From Pegea sp. RAD2-039 (taxonomy: Eukaryota; Chordata; Thaliacea; Salpida; Salpidae): a stretch of 64,000 bases of DNA. The first letter of the stretch is position 1. Each line of letters starts with the position of its first letter. The DNA is taken from positions 3,033,001 to 3,097,000 of the forward strand of contig JAQGEQ010000192.1 of NCBI GenBank assembly GCA_034620365.1, in the 5' to 3' direction. Both the position numbers and the translations under genes were made by a program. Positions 1 through 13,552 of the stretch are shown piece by piece. The notes below the pieces were generated by a model. It was not told the origin of the DNA, ran no database searches, and saw only the letters and a list, made by a program, of their open reading frames with translations.

Positions 1-88
1 AATTGATTTAAAAATACTTAAGCGGAAAAATCTACTCAAAATATTTGTCAAACTAAACTAGTTTTAATTTATTAAATATTAATTCAAC

Positions 89-592
89 CTTCACAAAGTC
101 TTTTAATTGAATAGTATTTGAGTTGTTGAAATTGATGTAAACTTCATGAACATGAGATACTGTTGTGTCTGTGTTGTTCCCTTCTTGATTAACTGCAACC
201 ACAGTAAATGGAATCCCGGTATAGTTAGTCTTACTCCTGAAAAAAACTTTTCAGTTTCATCTTTTTTAAGTAAGTTTCAAATCACTATCACTTAGGTTGT
301 GAAAAATTTAGTTTTGATTTTTATTTGAGTTTAGAAATCAACTTTTGTAAACTAAATACTTATTTTTATTTTTAGAAAAAAAAACTTAATGATTTATTTA
401 GTTTATTTACTTTATTAAAATTGTAATTTATTGCTGTATACCTAACAAGATGTTTTTTCATCATTTGTTTATCTAAATCTCAAAACTTACAGACCTTGTC
501 ATAATATAAGAACAAGTTCCCATATAATCAAATCTTGTACCATCAAAAGTCATGTAATGAGGATCAGTCACCGCTTTGCAAGTAGCTCTTCG
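89..592 (-). other. VWD unit 4, first two exons only
   Basis: Exon 592-495 reads RATCKAVTDPHYMTFDGTRF and is again 98 bp. Exon 236-89 continues the N-terminal half of the VWD fold (GIPFTVVAVNQEGN). An acceptor TTTTTTTCAG precedes it and a donor AAG|GTTGAA ends it in phase 0. The rest lies beyond position 1. Confidence 0.75.
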
Positions 593-3500
593 CTAAAAAC
601 ATTAATTTACTTTTCTACCACTAAATAAAACTCCGGATCTAAGCTTACTCTTTTCCTCGGTAGACACCGATGATACCCATCACTATCAACAGAACATTTA
701 CTCAGCTTTGAGCAGCTTCGATTTTCACAAGAAAACTCCCCGTTTTCAACACACTTGCAAATGTATGAGCAGTTCTGATCTCTAAGTTCGAATCCTATTC
801 AAACGAGAGTAGAAGCTCACTGCTCTTTATGTTACATCCTACTTACCCAGTGGATAGTAGATCCCTTCTCTATCACATCCACATTCATCCACAGGAACAC
901 ATTTAGTATTTGAAAACAGAAATCCTGGGTTACAAACACAGCCTAAAACGAAGAATTGAGTTTAACTAGCTTAGTAATGAGCTTTGAGATTGACCAGGAA
1001 TAGGCGAGTCGTCCAAATTATCGTTTATTTTGCATTGGGTTCCTTCTGGGTCAGCACAAGTAGGGATACAAGCCGGTCCTTTTAATGTATAGTATTCATT
1101 CTCATCACAAACTTCATCTAAATAGTTTTCATTAAACAACCAACAAACAAAACAAGTTTAAACTAACCAAGAAAAGGGAAGTCACTCATTTCAAGTTGAT
1201 TCAACCAATCAGAAGGATTATTGACTTCTTCAAAGCAATCTGTTTTATAAGATTCGATTAAGGTTGTAAGGGTTTGTTCGCTTCCATTTGAGGCACACAT
1301 GTCATAGAGGCAACTGGTATAGATTGATATTGGTGGTACATGTTTGTGGCATTCACCAAAAGGGCCGTCAGTATCGGTGAATATTGAACACTTCTTACTG
1401 AACTTTATATTAGCATGTTCAGTTTTACATAAGTTCAGAATGGTTGGAGGTTTAGACTGCAGACAGCTGTACAAGTTACAGTTAATTAACATCTGGTAAA
1501 ACGAGACTTTCAGAATAAATAATTTTTAATCAGTTGTTGAAAAATGTTTAACAAGATTTATTATTAAGTATTAAGTTTTGAACATCTAAAAAAAATAATT
1601 ATTGACTAACTTGTCGTTTCCATGACCGTAAGCTACCCAACTTTTTAATAACTCATCAACATCATCTGTTAGTCTTCCACTACTTGTCAAAAAGTCATTT
1701 TGCTTGTTATCATCAAACGTACCACATAAACCTTCGACCTTATTTCTTAATGTTCCTAAAGCTGTTATTCGCAACCTAGAAAGTGGTTGAGAGTTGGACC
1801 AGTTGATTAGATCAACACCTCTAACCTTCCTCTTCCGTCCCATTTCAATACTATTTGAAATGTTGTCTCTACTACAACTGAGGCAGATGACGCTTGTAGT
1901 GAAAAGTATTCGGTCTTAGTTCCAGGGAATATTTGCTTGTTGTTAAACTAAACAAAAAGTTGTCACTTTTTAGAATAAACTTTTAATTAATTCATTTATC
2001 ATCTTTACTTTGACAACTTTGTCTTGTAGTAATGAAATAGTTTCATCATTTTCACCAAAATGCAAATGAACTTCTCTTATATGAAACATATTGGCTTTTT
2101 GATCTTTTGATTTTTCACTAACAGCAACGATTCTAAATTTCTCTGTGGTCGAGTTTTCTTTGTTTCTAATGACAATAAAACAAATATATATTTTAAATTA
2201 ATTACTTCTAATAATATAAAAATAATAAAACGTAACATTAATTACTCGATCATAATACAGTTAGATTTCAAATTTTTGTAACTTACTTGACCATTATATA
2301 AGCACAAGTTCCCAAATTATCTAAATGTGTTTGGTCAAAAGATACATAATGAGAACCACCAATTACTTTACAAGTAGCTCTTTTCTGTAATTGTAATTTC
2401 ATGTAATATCTCAACATCAAATGTTAACTACTTGTTTACAACAAGCTAATGTCCTACTCGTAATTGGCCTTCACATTCTTCAATACCTTCAATACTTGTA
2501 ACACATTTGTAATTAACTTTACAGGGATCAGTAGGCAAGCAAGAAGTTATGTTTGCTCGCAGGCAAGTACACTCTTCTGAACAGTTCTTTATACGAAAAG
2601 ATGATCCTTTGAAAGATGAAAAAATATAAACATTTTTTAAAATTCTTTTAATCAATTATTTTTTCTATTTATGCCAACATGTAGATAATCTACAACTACA
2701 GCAGTTTAGTGATGTATGATTTTAATTTTATCAATATTTAAGGCTACCAGTGTGTAGAGGACAATTACAGCTTTAAGTTGGTTCTTGCTTTGCTAAAAAA
2801 AACCCATTATTTACGAATTTATTGAAATAATTTTTACAAGAAACCATTTTTCAGATGTATAAAAGCATTTTCAATTTAACTTAAATACTTTTAAAATTAC
2901 ATATCAAAAGATTTCTGAAGTATTTTGAATTTATTAACATATGGATATATTTCAGTAGATTTATTAGTTTGTTTAAACTGAGTGGTTTTGACCAATAAAT
3001 TTACTTAATTTATATAATAACATAAAACTTATTCAAATTAAAAGATTTCTTTCATCATTGAAAAGTTTAAATCATTAATTTGAACAACCATTTAAATCAG
3101 CAAATAAAAATTCTTTTAAATTACTCATGACTAAAATAAAAATACCTGGAAGAAAATATTTGTTTCTATATTGGCATCCACATTCTTGTTTCGAAACACA
3201 TTGACCATCAGATAAAACAAAGCTTTCGATACATTGACAGCCTGAAAATTTTTTAGTATGAAGTAGTTTCAGCACGAAATCAACAAACTACCTGTAATAC
3301 AATCGTTGATGCCAAGATCTAACTCCGACAAACACACAGAAGCATCGGGATCTTCACAAGATGGTTGGCACTGACTCATACACTCATTAAGAAAACTGTT
3401 AACTGAGCAATTACCTAAAGTATGTCAAAACATTTCAAATTTAATTCTAAACAGTAATTGCTGCTAATTACCTTGGAAAAAATCTTGTTGTGGTACCAAA

Positions 3501-6500
3501 GAAACTGAAATATAAAAGCATTCTTGTGTATATTCTTTTATTATGGCATCCTGTGTTATAAAAGTTCAATAGTTGATAAAAGTTTATTTCTTTTAGCAAC
3601 CAATACCAGTGTGAAAGCGTCTCCGTTATTTTTGCATAGGTTTCCAACACACTTTTGAAAAAAGTTTTCAGGGTCCAAAATTTTGTGGCAAGTTGAAAAA
3701 GGCCCATTTTCGTCACGTAAGGGTTGACATCGATTTCGGTAATCTTTTATTTTATCTTCATCAATATCATCGCATTTCACTAAATGAATTTCCTGTTTTT
3801 GACATCTAAATAAATTTTCTTGATTAATTCCAGAAAATTTGAAAGTATATTGATTTTCTACGTTTTTGAAGCGTTTCTTTTTAATTGTTCAACACATTTT
3901 AACAGAAGTCTGAGCGGCACGCGTGTTAAACAGATGCTCGTAAAATTCTCTCCAATCGGGACTGGAAAATACAATCTGAAAAAATAATTACAAATTTTTC
4001 AATTCAATATTGAATGAAATTACAAGTTGACTAATGATGTCATCTTAACATAACCAGCTGAAATTAAACAATTTGAGGTTGAAGCACCTGTGTAATTTGT
4101 GTTCAGTTAAAATCCAGCTGTTTACAAAAGTGTTCAGATCAGTAAGAAGACCGCCTCCGTTCTTAGGGGAAAGATCGTTTGATGGATCCCCATCAAAGTT
4201 GCCACAAAGACCTTCCACTTGACGTTGTAAAGGTCCCCAACCAGAAATTATAAATCTGTAAACATTTTAGTTACCATCATAAGTTTTCAAAACTAAAATA
4301 TAATTTTTCATTAACTATCAGTTGAGTAATTTTTAATTTTTTAGTCTTTAAGTTGAAGATTTACTTTCAGTTAACAGATTCGTTTAAATGAAACCACCTC
4401 TAACTTTGCTATAAAATTTCCAACAAATATTAAACTTGTGATTATTTTTGAATATATAAATTAAGAATTCTTTTCATTTTACTTATCAATAATTTCATGA
4501 ATATTTTGTTAAACAAATTTCTGTTTTATACAAAGATAATAATAGAATTTTATCAGAGTATCTTCAGTCATCAAAGCTAACATTATGATTTATAATAAAA
4601 CACAAAAATATCTCTAATTTTACAGACAATTTGAAATTTATCAAGAATGTTTTGTAACAAAAGATCTAACTTTCCGTTTCCATTCCATCTGATAACAAGA
4701 CCAAAATTGAAAGATACTGTCAGATAAGATCCAATGAGTCTGATACGGAAATGTTCAAATGAACTTCCAGGGCTGAATATTTTTCCATTTACCTTTAAAC
4801 ATTTTCGGTTAATTTCAGCCAAATTATTGTTTAATGTTGAAGATTGTCGATAAACTTACTTTAGATGTTTTATTTTTTTCCAGACTCAATGAGACGTTTG
4901 CTATTTGAACAAAAATGTTTTGAACCTTTTTTGTATTTTCTTTAGAAATATAAACTGAAAATTCAGGCAAAACAGAGTTCTTCCTACTCCTTAAAAAGTT
5001 CGAAAAATGGTTTTAATATATTCAAAATATTTCTAAATGTAAACAATTATCGAAATAATAATTAATAAAAACTTTAAAAAAATGTTAAACTTTTGTCAGA
5101 AGATTAGAAATAAGATTTACTTGATCAACACTAGCGAGCAATCAGTTTCAGTGGAATACAACTGGCCATCAAAAGTTTCAATTTGACTATCGGCGATACT
5201 TCTACAAACTTTCGAATTCTGAAATAGAATTTATAAATTTTACATCTTTATACCCAAAAAGATATCTTTATCAGCTTACAAATTTAAACAAATCAAAACT
5301 TAAAAATATCTTTAAAATATCTTTCAACTCACAGGTAGTCTTTCTAAACATTGATGAAAACCATCAGCATCAAGAAGACATCTTTGTTCTTGATTACAAG
5401 GATCAGCTGGTTCACATTTTGTGTCATTTCTTCCATTACACGTACATTGATTCTCACAATTATTTGTTCGATAAGTGAATCCTAAAAATGAAGAAATATT
5501 TAATTTATCTTACTAAGTAAGTTGACTTGCACTGAAGATGCACTGAATTTTTATCACGTTTGTCTAAACATTTGTTTAAACATTTCTAAGATAGATTATT
5601 ACATTTAAAAAGTTTCAACAAATTTGTTCAAAGTTTTATTAGCAATAGAGGCTTTAGTCCTTCAAAATAAAACCTTTTAGATTAATTTTTAGTTAATTAT
5701 CTTTAAATTCATTAATTTGCTTAATTTTCTTGCAACGAAACTTGAACATGACAAATAAAACTAACTTTAATTAAAAGGATTTTGTTTATTTTATGAAAAT
5801 TTCAGCTTACAATAAATCATAACTTTTTAAAATCTAGCATTAAAATAGATGTTTTGGTGCGCTTAGTTGTTTCTTTACTAAGCAACTTTAAAATAGGAAT
5901 ATTTTTTATTAATATCGTTTTAGATAACTGAATAGTTAATAATTACGTTTTACATTTGAAGATATTTAATTGTTCTTATAACAACTTTTTTGAACATATT
6001 TTTGAAATTAATTATAACTGAATTATAATCAAACAAACAAACCTGGTTGTCTATAACTACTATTAATAAAATCTCCACAATTTTTTGGTAAGACACAATT
6101 ATCAGGACCAGCTAAAACATAACCTTCATCACATTCACAACCTTAAAAAAACAAAATAATTAGTTTATTAATAATCTAAAAGTATCTTTTTGAAAATAAA
6201 ATGTTTGGTTTTTATTGAGTCTGTGAAACAACTAACCTTCCACACAACTTTTAATCCTGGCTTCCACTTCAAGAAGAGTACATCTTTTTTGATTTTCAGT
6301 AATGCATGAGTTATAATGAGAGTGAGGTGGACATTCCATGACTACAATAAACGGTTTGCAATCAATAGATCTTTCAGTTTAATTATCATTTTCTATTTGT
6401 AAAATAATCTTCAAACTCAAAAGATTGAGATTTAAAATAAAATCATTTTTGTTGTGAAATTTAGATTAGTTTAAAAGTATCTTTTAGTTTTTGATTCTTT

Positions 6501-9500
6501 TACTTTTTTCTGATCAAAATTTTCGAGCAGAATTCGATTGGGTTCGATTACATTTATAAAATTTAAGTAAAGAGCATTCGTAATAGAAAAAGAAATCATT
6601 TAAGTTACAAATCTCTAAGTTTTAGATTAAAAGGGCCTGCTTAGTTTTATGATAATTGTATTATCAATTACCCAGCATAGTTGTACTTGGCACAATTAGG
6701 CCTTTATTATCATTCTGCTCAATTTTGAATAAAGTAAATTTTCAAAAAATAATATTTATAAGTTTTAGATAAAGTTTAATAAATTTTATAAACCTGCATT
6801 AAATTGTTGCCTCCAGTCACAGAAACGAAGTCCTTCAATCCTACAAACATCAGCATATGCTTGTATGTGAGTATCAATATGAATCAATGAAGTAATTCCG
6901 GAACAAATTGAGTCAATACAACTCTGCACAAATTGTCGTCTAATATTAACAAGCAGATATTTAAAAAATTAAACTGACTTGTACAAACGGCATTGGATCA
7001 ATTGTATCCTGACAAGTTGAGAAGCAATCATCTTTTGAAATGATTGAGCAAGCTTCAGCAATCTTTTGCAGGTCACAGCCTCCTTGATCATATAAGGTCT
7101 TCGTCTTACAACTTGAAAATTAAAATTAGTTTGAGTAAAGTGTGAATTGAAGCTACTGGATACTAAAAAATACGTATTTACAATTTCTATAATAGTCTAA
7201 TGTTTTTACTTTCTTTTTGTTCTTTGATTTTAACTTAATTTTGATGATCAATTTTAGATAAAAACTTTAAAACTTAAAATTTGTTAATTAATAAATCAGA
7301 TTGTTTTCAGCTGAAAATAGATAAAGGAGAAAAAATTCAGAATCATCAGATTATTTTAAAAAGTTTAATTGTATTCTTGAAAATTTAAGTTAATAAATGA
7401 ATGTGAAGTTCTATTATTTATAAACTTACAAAATTTTAAATTAAAATTACAAAAAATAAAAATTAAAAGGACAATATAAAACATTAAACAACAATTTTAA
7501 TTATTCCTAATCATCAGAAAAAACAGGTTAGTTTAAAAATCAAATTTTCTTTGCAAAGATAGAAAAAAAGTCATTGACAAATATTATCTTTAAATATTAA
7601 TAATTAGAAGTGATTAAAAAAATTCTGATAAAACTAAAATATTTATTTGTGAGCATAAAAAGATTTATTACAAAACTAGAAATCAATAAAAATTGAGTAG
7701 ATTCACAATTCACTGAACCTGCTGGAAATTTGATAAGATTTCACTTTGTCTATCAGAGACAAATCTTTATGACTTTTTGATTTTATCAAATCGTCTGAAG
7801 AAACTTGATTCATGTTCCCGCATAACCCTTCAAATTTCAAGAATTATATTAGATACAATTTACAAATAAATTATAATATTTATGCATTTGTTTACTTTCA
7901 CAATAACTTTTGTCTGTCTATTCTACAAATCATTTTCTCGTATCTGATTTTCATAAAGCTCATCTATTCACTACAAAATAAACTAAAAAACAAAACACAA
8001 ACTATCTCATTCATGAACAGAACTAAACAACGCATACCATCAATTAATCCATCCAAATCAGATGGAAGTTCAATTATGAATGACGAGCGGCCATCAAAAT
8101 GTAAGATCAGACCACTGATCGAGTTCAAAGTCACATATTTACCAAAAATATCGATAGTTACTCCAGGCAGCCTGATTGGCATTAAACGTTTCTTTCCATC
8201 AATCTAAATTTGAGTTTAAAGATAAAATGATGAAAAATATATCTTTAAAAAACAAAACAAAAAAACGATTAAACTTGTTATTAGAAATACGAACCCAAAT
8301 TTGTCTATTAGAACCAAACACAAAGAAGCGCTGCAACATCGTCAACTCCAAGCCTTTTAATGTTGGTACTCCGTTCTCATCAACTCTAAGATTCACCTGA
8401 AGAACAAAGCTTGTTTATCATGAGAAATTGAATTAAAATCATCGTTTAAAGATGAAAGATTTTTGTTTTATTCTTCTACTAATCACTCACTGTTAAATTG
8501 AAATGGTGAAAATTGGTCAAATTGCTTTTGATGTTGAATTGAGTTGTAGCCAGTTGATAACGACAATTTCCAATAAAAGAAAATCGTACACCATCAAAAG
8601 TTATGAATTGAGATGGACTAAATGACATACAGTACCTAGTTCCTATTAAAGACTTAAAATAAATCTTAAATGTTAAAAAGAGATTAATGAATTTAACTGT
8701 AAAGTTGAAAACGTGAGTATTTTGAAAATGGGGTTTTTATAAATTTAACAGAATAATCTTTTTGACAAATAAAGTTCAATGAAAGAACATTGATGAAGTT
8801 CAAATTACTTGAACAAAATAAAGCAGTAAGCTAAACATAAAACAAATAAATAAAATGTATTTAGTCGTTATAAAAATTCACAACTAGTTCAAGACCTGCA
8901 TGTACTATGAATTCCAGACATTTTTCATTTGAAGAATTCCTATAAAAATAAAATCAACTACTTGTTTATAGATGCTGTAAAATACAGAAAAGTTTTTTTA
9001 AAAAACCAACTTTTTTATTATCTCATTAATGTTTGTTAGCTTAAAGAAAATTTTGAATAAAAACTTTTAAAATAATGTTCTAAAAGCTTAATGATCTGGA
9101 AACTTTACATTTCTTACCCGTTCTCTTGTGTAGAGATAAAACAAACTTTATTATCACCAAAGTACCGCTGGTCAGCCAACCACGTGACATTAAAAAAAGT
9201 TTTTTTATCTTGAACTTTATCTTTAAATATTTCCAATCCATCTAAGCTTTTTGTCACAATCACATCCATTCTTTAAAATAAAAACTTGTTTGTCAACGCG
9301 CGTAGAATTTGGCTTCTTTTCTTACTTGTCATTCTGATTACAGCCGACTGCAATGACTTGAAACATTAATCTGTCACCTATCGATACCTTGACTTTTTTT
9401 GAAAGATCAACTTCAATATCCAAACTTGGTTTCCAGGATAAGCAAGAACCAGGATAAGGCATGACAACTTAAATAAATAAAAGAGTTTATAAAAAATGTT

Positions 9501-11765
9501 TGTAGATTATTCAAAACAGATGATTTTCTTCACTTAGATATGAAATCAGAAATCCAAACAATTAATTTATCAGAAAGAAATCTCTAAAAAATTATAAACA
9601 GACTTTTCATCAAAAATAACATTATTTTTGAATTTGATTTACATGTTTCAAAATTACGATTTATTTAGATAAACAATTTTTTGATAGTGGAACAATTACA
9701 ACAAGCTGTTTGTTGGTTTGTAGATAATCTTATAAAAATTCTTACCACTTATTAAAAACTGTAATGGGATTTTACTGAGTGGACTTAACGAACTAAACAT
9801 GTTGTCTCCAATTTTGATTGTTTTGTTATCCAGATGGTAATCTTCAATTACTACAGCGAAAGGAAAATGTAAACTTCTGTTTGAGTTAGGTTTAAATTGA
9901 AGATGACATGAATCCTGAAACATCAAATATCAAAACTTCTGATATTTTAGTTATAAAAACTTTTATTAAATAATTTGTAGTTTTTATGCTTTTTTTTACC
10001 TAAATATCTTTTATTTATCAAAACTAAACTAATGTTATCTTATTACATCTTATAAAAATATTTTTAAACCTCAATAAGATTAAACTCTTCAGGAAGTTGA
10101 CAAGCTCTTCCACATTCACCAAAATTTGTTCCTAATCTACAAACGATCTTATCACCATCTTCATCACTTACATCAATACTGATAACATCTGGAACCCCAG
10201 CAACCAATCTACCAATAGTAATTACTCATCAATAAGGTTTGTAACTGAGCTCAGTCAACTTTACTTGATGTGATTGGGTGAATGAGTAACTGGTGGGTTG
10301 TTAGGTTTGTTTGTGTCACTTCGGTTACCTAGTATCACAGTCACACTCATCGACCAATCAGCGCTTTCGTTTGTTCCATTTGAAGATGCCCAACAGCATG
10401 AAGCAAAACTGATAAAACATCTTTTGCTTAAAACATTTGACCTAATTTCAAGTTTTTATGATACTTGAAATACTATTTAGTAAAGAATTGACAAATAAAT
10501 TTAAATAATTATCAAAAATTTTTTAAAAGATTATAATTAGAACCAGTAAAAAGTTTTGAACTAAATTGAGAAAATTTAACGAGATGTAACTAAAACAAAT
10601 TAGTACAAAAAACTATGAAATCTGTGTTTCACTAAATTTATTTCTAAAATTGTATAATAAATATATAACTTCAAAAGTTCGGTAATAAGTAGTTACTTGG
10701 TTGTTCATGACGATATCTATTTACGTTTACTTGTTGTTACTTCACTTAATCAATAAATCTTAAAGTTTTATTCTTAAAACCGAAGAGTTTTTGAATTTTT
10801 AAGATTAATTGAGTTTAGTAAATATTATCATGACTAAAAATCATAAATAGTTTTTGTTTTCATTAAACTATTCATAAAAAAATTAACTTTTGATTTGTTA
10901 TCAATTGTTTTATAGAAATAAGCTTTTTATCCAAAAAAATAGAAACAAAGCAACTTGATTGAAACTTTCTAAGCAGTTTTTGGGGAATTATACTTAAGCT
11001 TGTTTAGATAACATAATTGAAAGCCCAAAACTTTTTTACATTCATCTTATAATCATTCCTAGAATATTGATTATTATTTAATTAATTTTAATCTTTAAAC
11101 GTTTATGAAATTTTCAAATATTATTTAATGATTAAGCCTTAAAAGTAACTCATTGTTTTTAACTTACCCTATGTTAAAAACACCTTGATAAGAGAAAAAA
11201 TAATTAACAACATTCGCGGTTGTAGCTATATCTTCAAAATTGTTGTAAGATATGCAGTGCGATTCTATAATGACAAAATAAATAAAAATAGTTTTTAAAG
11301 ATCTGCAAATTTCTAGAAATGGAAACATTGTGACTTTTAGAAAGTGAGCTATTAAATTGTTACTAGAAAAGAAAACTGAGTTTATATTCTAACTTTGCTT
11401 TTTCACAAACAATATTTAAGATAACTTTATATATTAACCAGCAGTAGCAATTTCATCTACACATCCGTAGCTACAGGTCCAGTTTGTCTTTTCACCGCTA
11501 ATTACTGCTTTTGTCGAAATCTTTTCTTCGTTACATTGTACATATTTCTGTGTCCAAAAGTATTCAAACGAAAATTGAACCTTAAAAATATTAAATATGA
11601 TATTTGAGTATAAATCAACCTTACTAATATCACCTCTATACCGCTTAAATTTTGAGAAAGTGTCTTCCAGGTTGCAGAACCACCTCTAAAGTGGTTTCCG
11701 TTAGTTAACAACCAACAACTACTTTTAATAGCTAATAATATCAGATAAATATAAAACCTTGGCAT
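89..11765 (-). CDS. Secreted multi-VWD protein (zonadhesin/FCGBP-like), 3' end beyond the window
   Basis: Thirty-eight GT-AG exons, from the ATG at 11765 down to 89, join in one frame into at least 1660 residues. The reading frame is open at the left edge, so the C-terminus is missing. The protein opens with a hydrophobic signal peptide (about residues 1-18). Extracellular modules follow, then tandem units in the order VWD, C8, TIL, TILa, as in zonadhesin, FCGBP and other gel-forming or adhesive extracellular proteins. Three VWD domains are complete and a fourth begins at 592. Cysteine spacing in the C8 and TIL parts fits disulfide-rich secreted modules. The VWD motif normally written CGLCG reads DGLCG, EGLCG and EGLCG, so the first cysteine is absent. 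The domain calls are firm. The family name is inference, because the array is incomplete and no membrane or cystine-knot end is visible. Introns range from about 50 bp to 0.9 kb. Confidence 0.88.
649..2384 (-). other. VWD unit 3: VWD, C8, TIL, TILa (exons 29-36)
   Basis: VWD exons are 2384-2287 (RATCKVIGGSHYVSFDQTHL), 2165-2009, 1947-1826 and 1775-1611 (VEGLCGTFDDNKQNDF). C8 is a single 299-bp exon, 1466-1168 (CSIFTDTDGPFGEC, CLYDMC), unlike the split C8 of units 1 and 2. TIL is 1117-995 plus 942-847 (GCVCNPGFLFSNTKC). TILa is 794-649 (NCSYICKC). Several exon lengths match unit 2 exactly: 98, 122 and 123 bp, with 96 bp for the second TIL exon. Confidence 0.8.
2458..5218 (-). other. VWD unit 2: VWD, C8, TIL, TILa (exons 19-28)
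   Basis: VWD exons are 5218-5121 (VCRSIADSQIETFDGQLY), 4989-4860, 4792-4671, 4255-4088 (VEGLCGNFDGDPSND) and 3961-3894. C8 lies in 3779-3601 and 3550-3472 (RCQPLRDENGPFSTC, CVGNLC, EYTQEC). TIL is split over 3414-3292 and 3241-3146 (GCQCIESFVLSDGQC). TILa is 2606-2458 (NCSEECTCLRANITSC). The least certain joins are 4088/3961, where an internal AG had to be chosen to keep the frame, and the weak donor T|GTTGAA at 3894. Confidence 0.78.
5333..8642 (-). other. VWD unit 1: VWD, C8, TIL, TILa (exons 10-18)
   Basis: VWD exons are 8642-8491, 8396-8295, 8203-8038 and 7827-7719. They start YCMSFSPSQFITFDGVRF and contain GLCGNMNQ. The C8 part lies in 7111-6979 and 6923-6794, with cysteines in SCKTKTLYDQGGC, DDCFSTC and SCIDSIC. 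TIL is split over 6341-6237 (MECPPHSHYNSC) and 6141-6043 (GCECDEGYVLAGPDNC). TILa/VWC-like sequence is in 5481-5333, with NCENQCTC. VWD exon lengths (152, 102, 166, 109) differ from those of the later units, so this unit looks older or independently shaped. Confidence 0.8.
8896..11765 (-). other. N-terminal extracellular region of the VWD protein (exons 1-9)
   Basis: Exons, in transcript order: 11765-11625, 11580-11439, 11264-11168, 10408-10265, 10208-10070, 9914-9746, 9467-9326, 9270-9118 and 8939-8896. After the signal peptide comes a motif HFRGGSATWK. A segment follows with IDVSDEDGDKIVCRLG and paired cysteines, then a segment ending SKIPLQFLIS, then YPGSCLSW and CFISTQENG. This pattern resembles Ig-like or cadherin-like beta-sandwich modules that precede VWD domains in VWDE-type and other invertebrate secreted proteins. 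I recognise the style, not a named domain. The start at 11765 is preferred over the in-frame ATG at 11783 because it places the hydrophobic core at the very N-terminus. Confidence 0.6.
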
Positions 11766-13427
11766 TTCAAAGTAATAATACAACTAACACATGTGAAAAA
11801 ACAACTTCGTTAGATATACTGAAAATTGTACTCTAATATTTCACCTCCGAAATTACAAAATAATATACTAGCCACTTTAAATCTCATTTAACTACAATTT
11901 TTTTTTTGAAATCGCTGTTTATGTACGAAGCAAACTTTGCTTTTGTCACGATTTTCATGTCATTTGACTTTATAGTCACAAACTCATATAATGTTGCCGA
12001 CAAATATAAGTTGATGTGGGAAAAATGTATCCAATTTGTGTATATAATGAGAATAACATGTCACGTACATAAATCCCTTTTGGTGTTTTACACTCGACAT
12101 TCGTATTGTCAATCTTTGCAGAGTAACATTAAAAAACGTAAATAATTAAACCAGTATTTTTTTTCTTAAAAACTTGAAGTTTTTTTCTTTATATGTAAAA
12201 AATTAAAATTGATTATAAGGACTTTAAATATAACTGATTATTGTAAAATTACTTAATAATTTAATGCTTATAAATTTGCATGAGTTTAATTAAGTATCAA
12301 AATGACACACCCCATTTATAAGATTAAAATGTAAAAACTGTAATTAGATTGTAAAATTACTTTGGTAGTTTAAACAGTTATTAATTAAACATATGTTATT
12401 AATTCTTACAACCAAACTTTTATTTAATTGATTATTTTTAACAAAATTTAATAGCCGTGTTATTAGTTCAATATGTCATAAAAATAAACTTTATTTTTTT
12501 ACAATCATAATTGTTTGTTTAAATGATGGTTGATAAACTAATCTAATCACCTCTAAGAAACTTCTCGCTCAAGTATTTAAGTAAAGATTAATCAAATGTT
12601 TTCAAGAAAGTACTTTTAAGGTGTTTGCGGAATAATAAGTAAAGTTAATCAGATTAATTCATATTTATTCAAAAATGTTTTTATTTATCTTTATATAAAA
12701 CGTTAATCTTATTAGTAAATTAAACTTGCTATCTTTTATTGTATTGTTTTTATGAATATTTTGAAACTTTTAGATTTACTTTTTGCCAAATATTTTTATG
12801 GTTTTCAACTAGAGTTCAATTTTTAAAAGAAGTAATAAATCAAATTTGATTAAAATAAAATCTGTAGAGTTTGAAAATTGCTTGATTTGCTTTAATAATA
12901 ATAATTTGTTAACTCTTATTTTCAACAAATTATTAAGATGTAATTTACTTTCAGTAGTTTTATTAATATCACTTCTAGCATAAGCAACAAAAGTAAACTT
13001 TTATATATTTATTCGTTTATTTATGTGTATGCATTAATCAACATCTTAACAACGAGTCAGGTGTAATTAAATAAACTTTGAAACCAGACACATTTAAACT
13101 TTGGACGCAGAGATAGTTATTTGAAAGAATTTCAATATAACAAGCAACATATAATATATTCCAGAAGATTAAATAAGTAAAAGCTGTTACTACACTACAT
13201 AGACTAACCGAATTTTTATCATTAATAAAAATAGTAAAAAATCATTTTCTGTCGATTCAAATAGTCACAAAAGTTTTTCTTTTTTAAATTTTATAGTTTA
13301 GTATCATGATCTGAATATGATTATTATGATTAAAATGAAATTTTTCCGCAAATTGTTTCATGAAATTACTCAATAGCAAAAAATCTGTAGAATTAACTGC
13401 ATTTATTACGATTATAAAACATCTAAT
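11766..13427. other. Intergenic A/T-rich spacer between the VWD gene and LEXM
   Basis: This holds the 5' flank of the VWD gene (left side) and the 3' flank of LEXM (right side). Between about 11890 and 12145 the composition is less A/T-skewed and a 79-codon plus-strand frame is open, but it has no recognisable protein character. The island more likely belongs to the upstream region of the VWD gene. Nothing else is supported. Confidence 0.4.
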
Positions 13428-13433
13428 TTTATT
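13428..13433 (-). terminator. Poly(A) signal for LEXM
   Basis: AATAAA on the minus strand, 120 bp past the LEXM stop codon. It is the first canonical signal after the stop. Calls of this kind are weak in A/T-rich DNA. Confidence 0.4.
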
Positions 13434-13552
13434 TGCATAAATTAGCTGATGGCTCAATCTTCAAAACTAATTTTTCAATTATATCTTACTTTAATGGCTT
13501 ATTCAGGCAGTTTATCTGAAACCATGAACAAAATTATGTAATAATTAACAAG

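Noticed and set aside
7812-8207. 131-codon plus-strand frame
   Set aside because: It lies over VWD exons 12 and 13 of the minus-strand gene, whose protein is clearly recognisable there; the plus frame has no protein character.
11906-12145. 79-codon plus-strand frame upstream of the VWD gene
   Set aside because: No recognisable motif, no splice support; more likely 5' flanking sequence.
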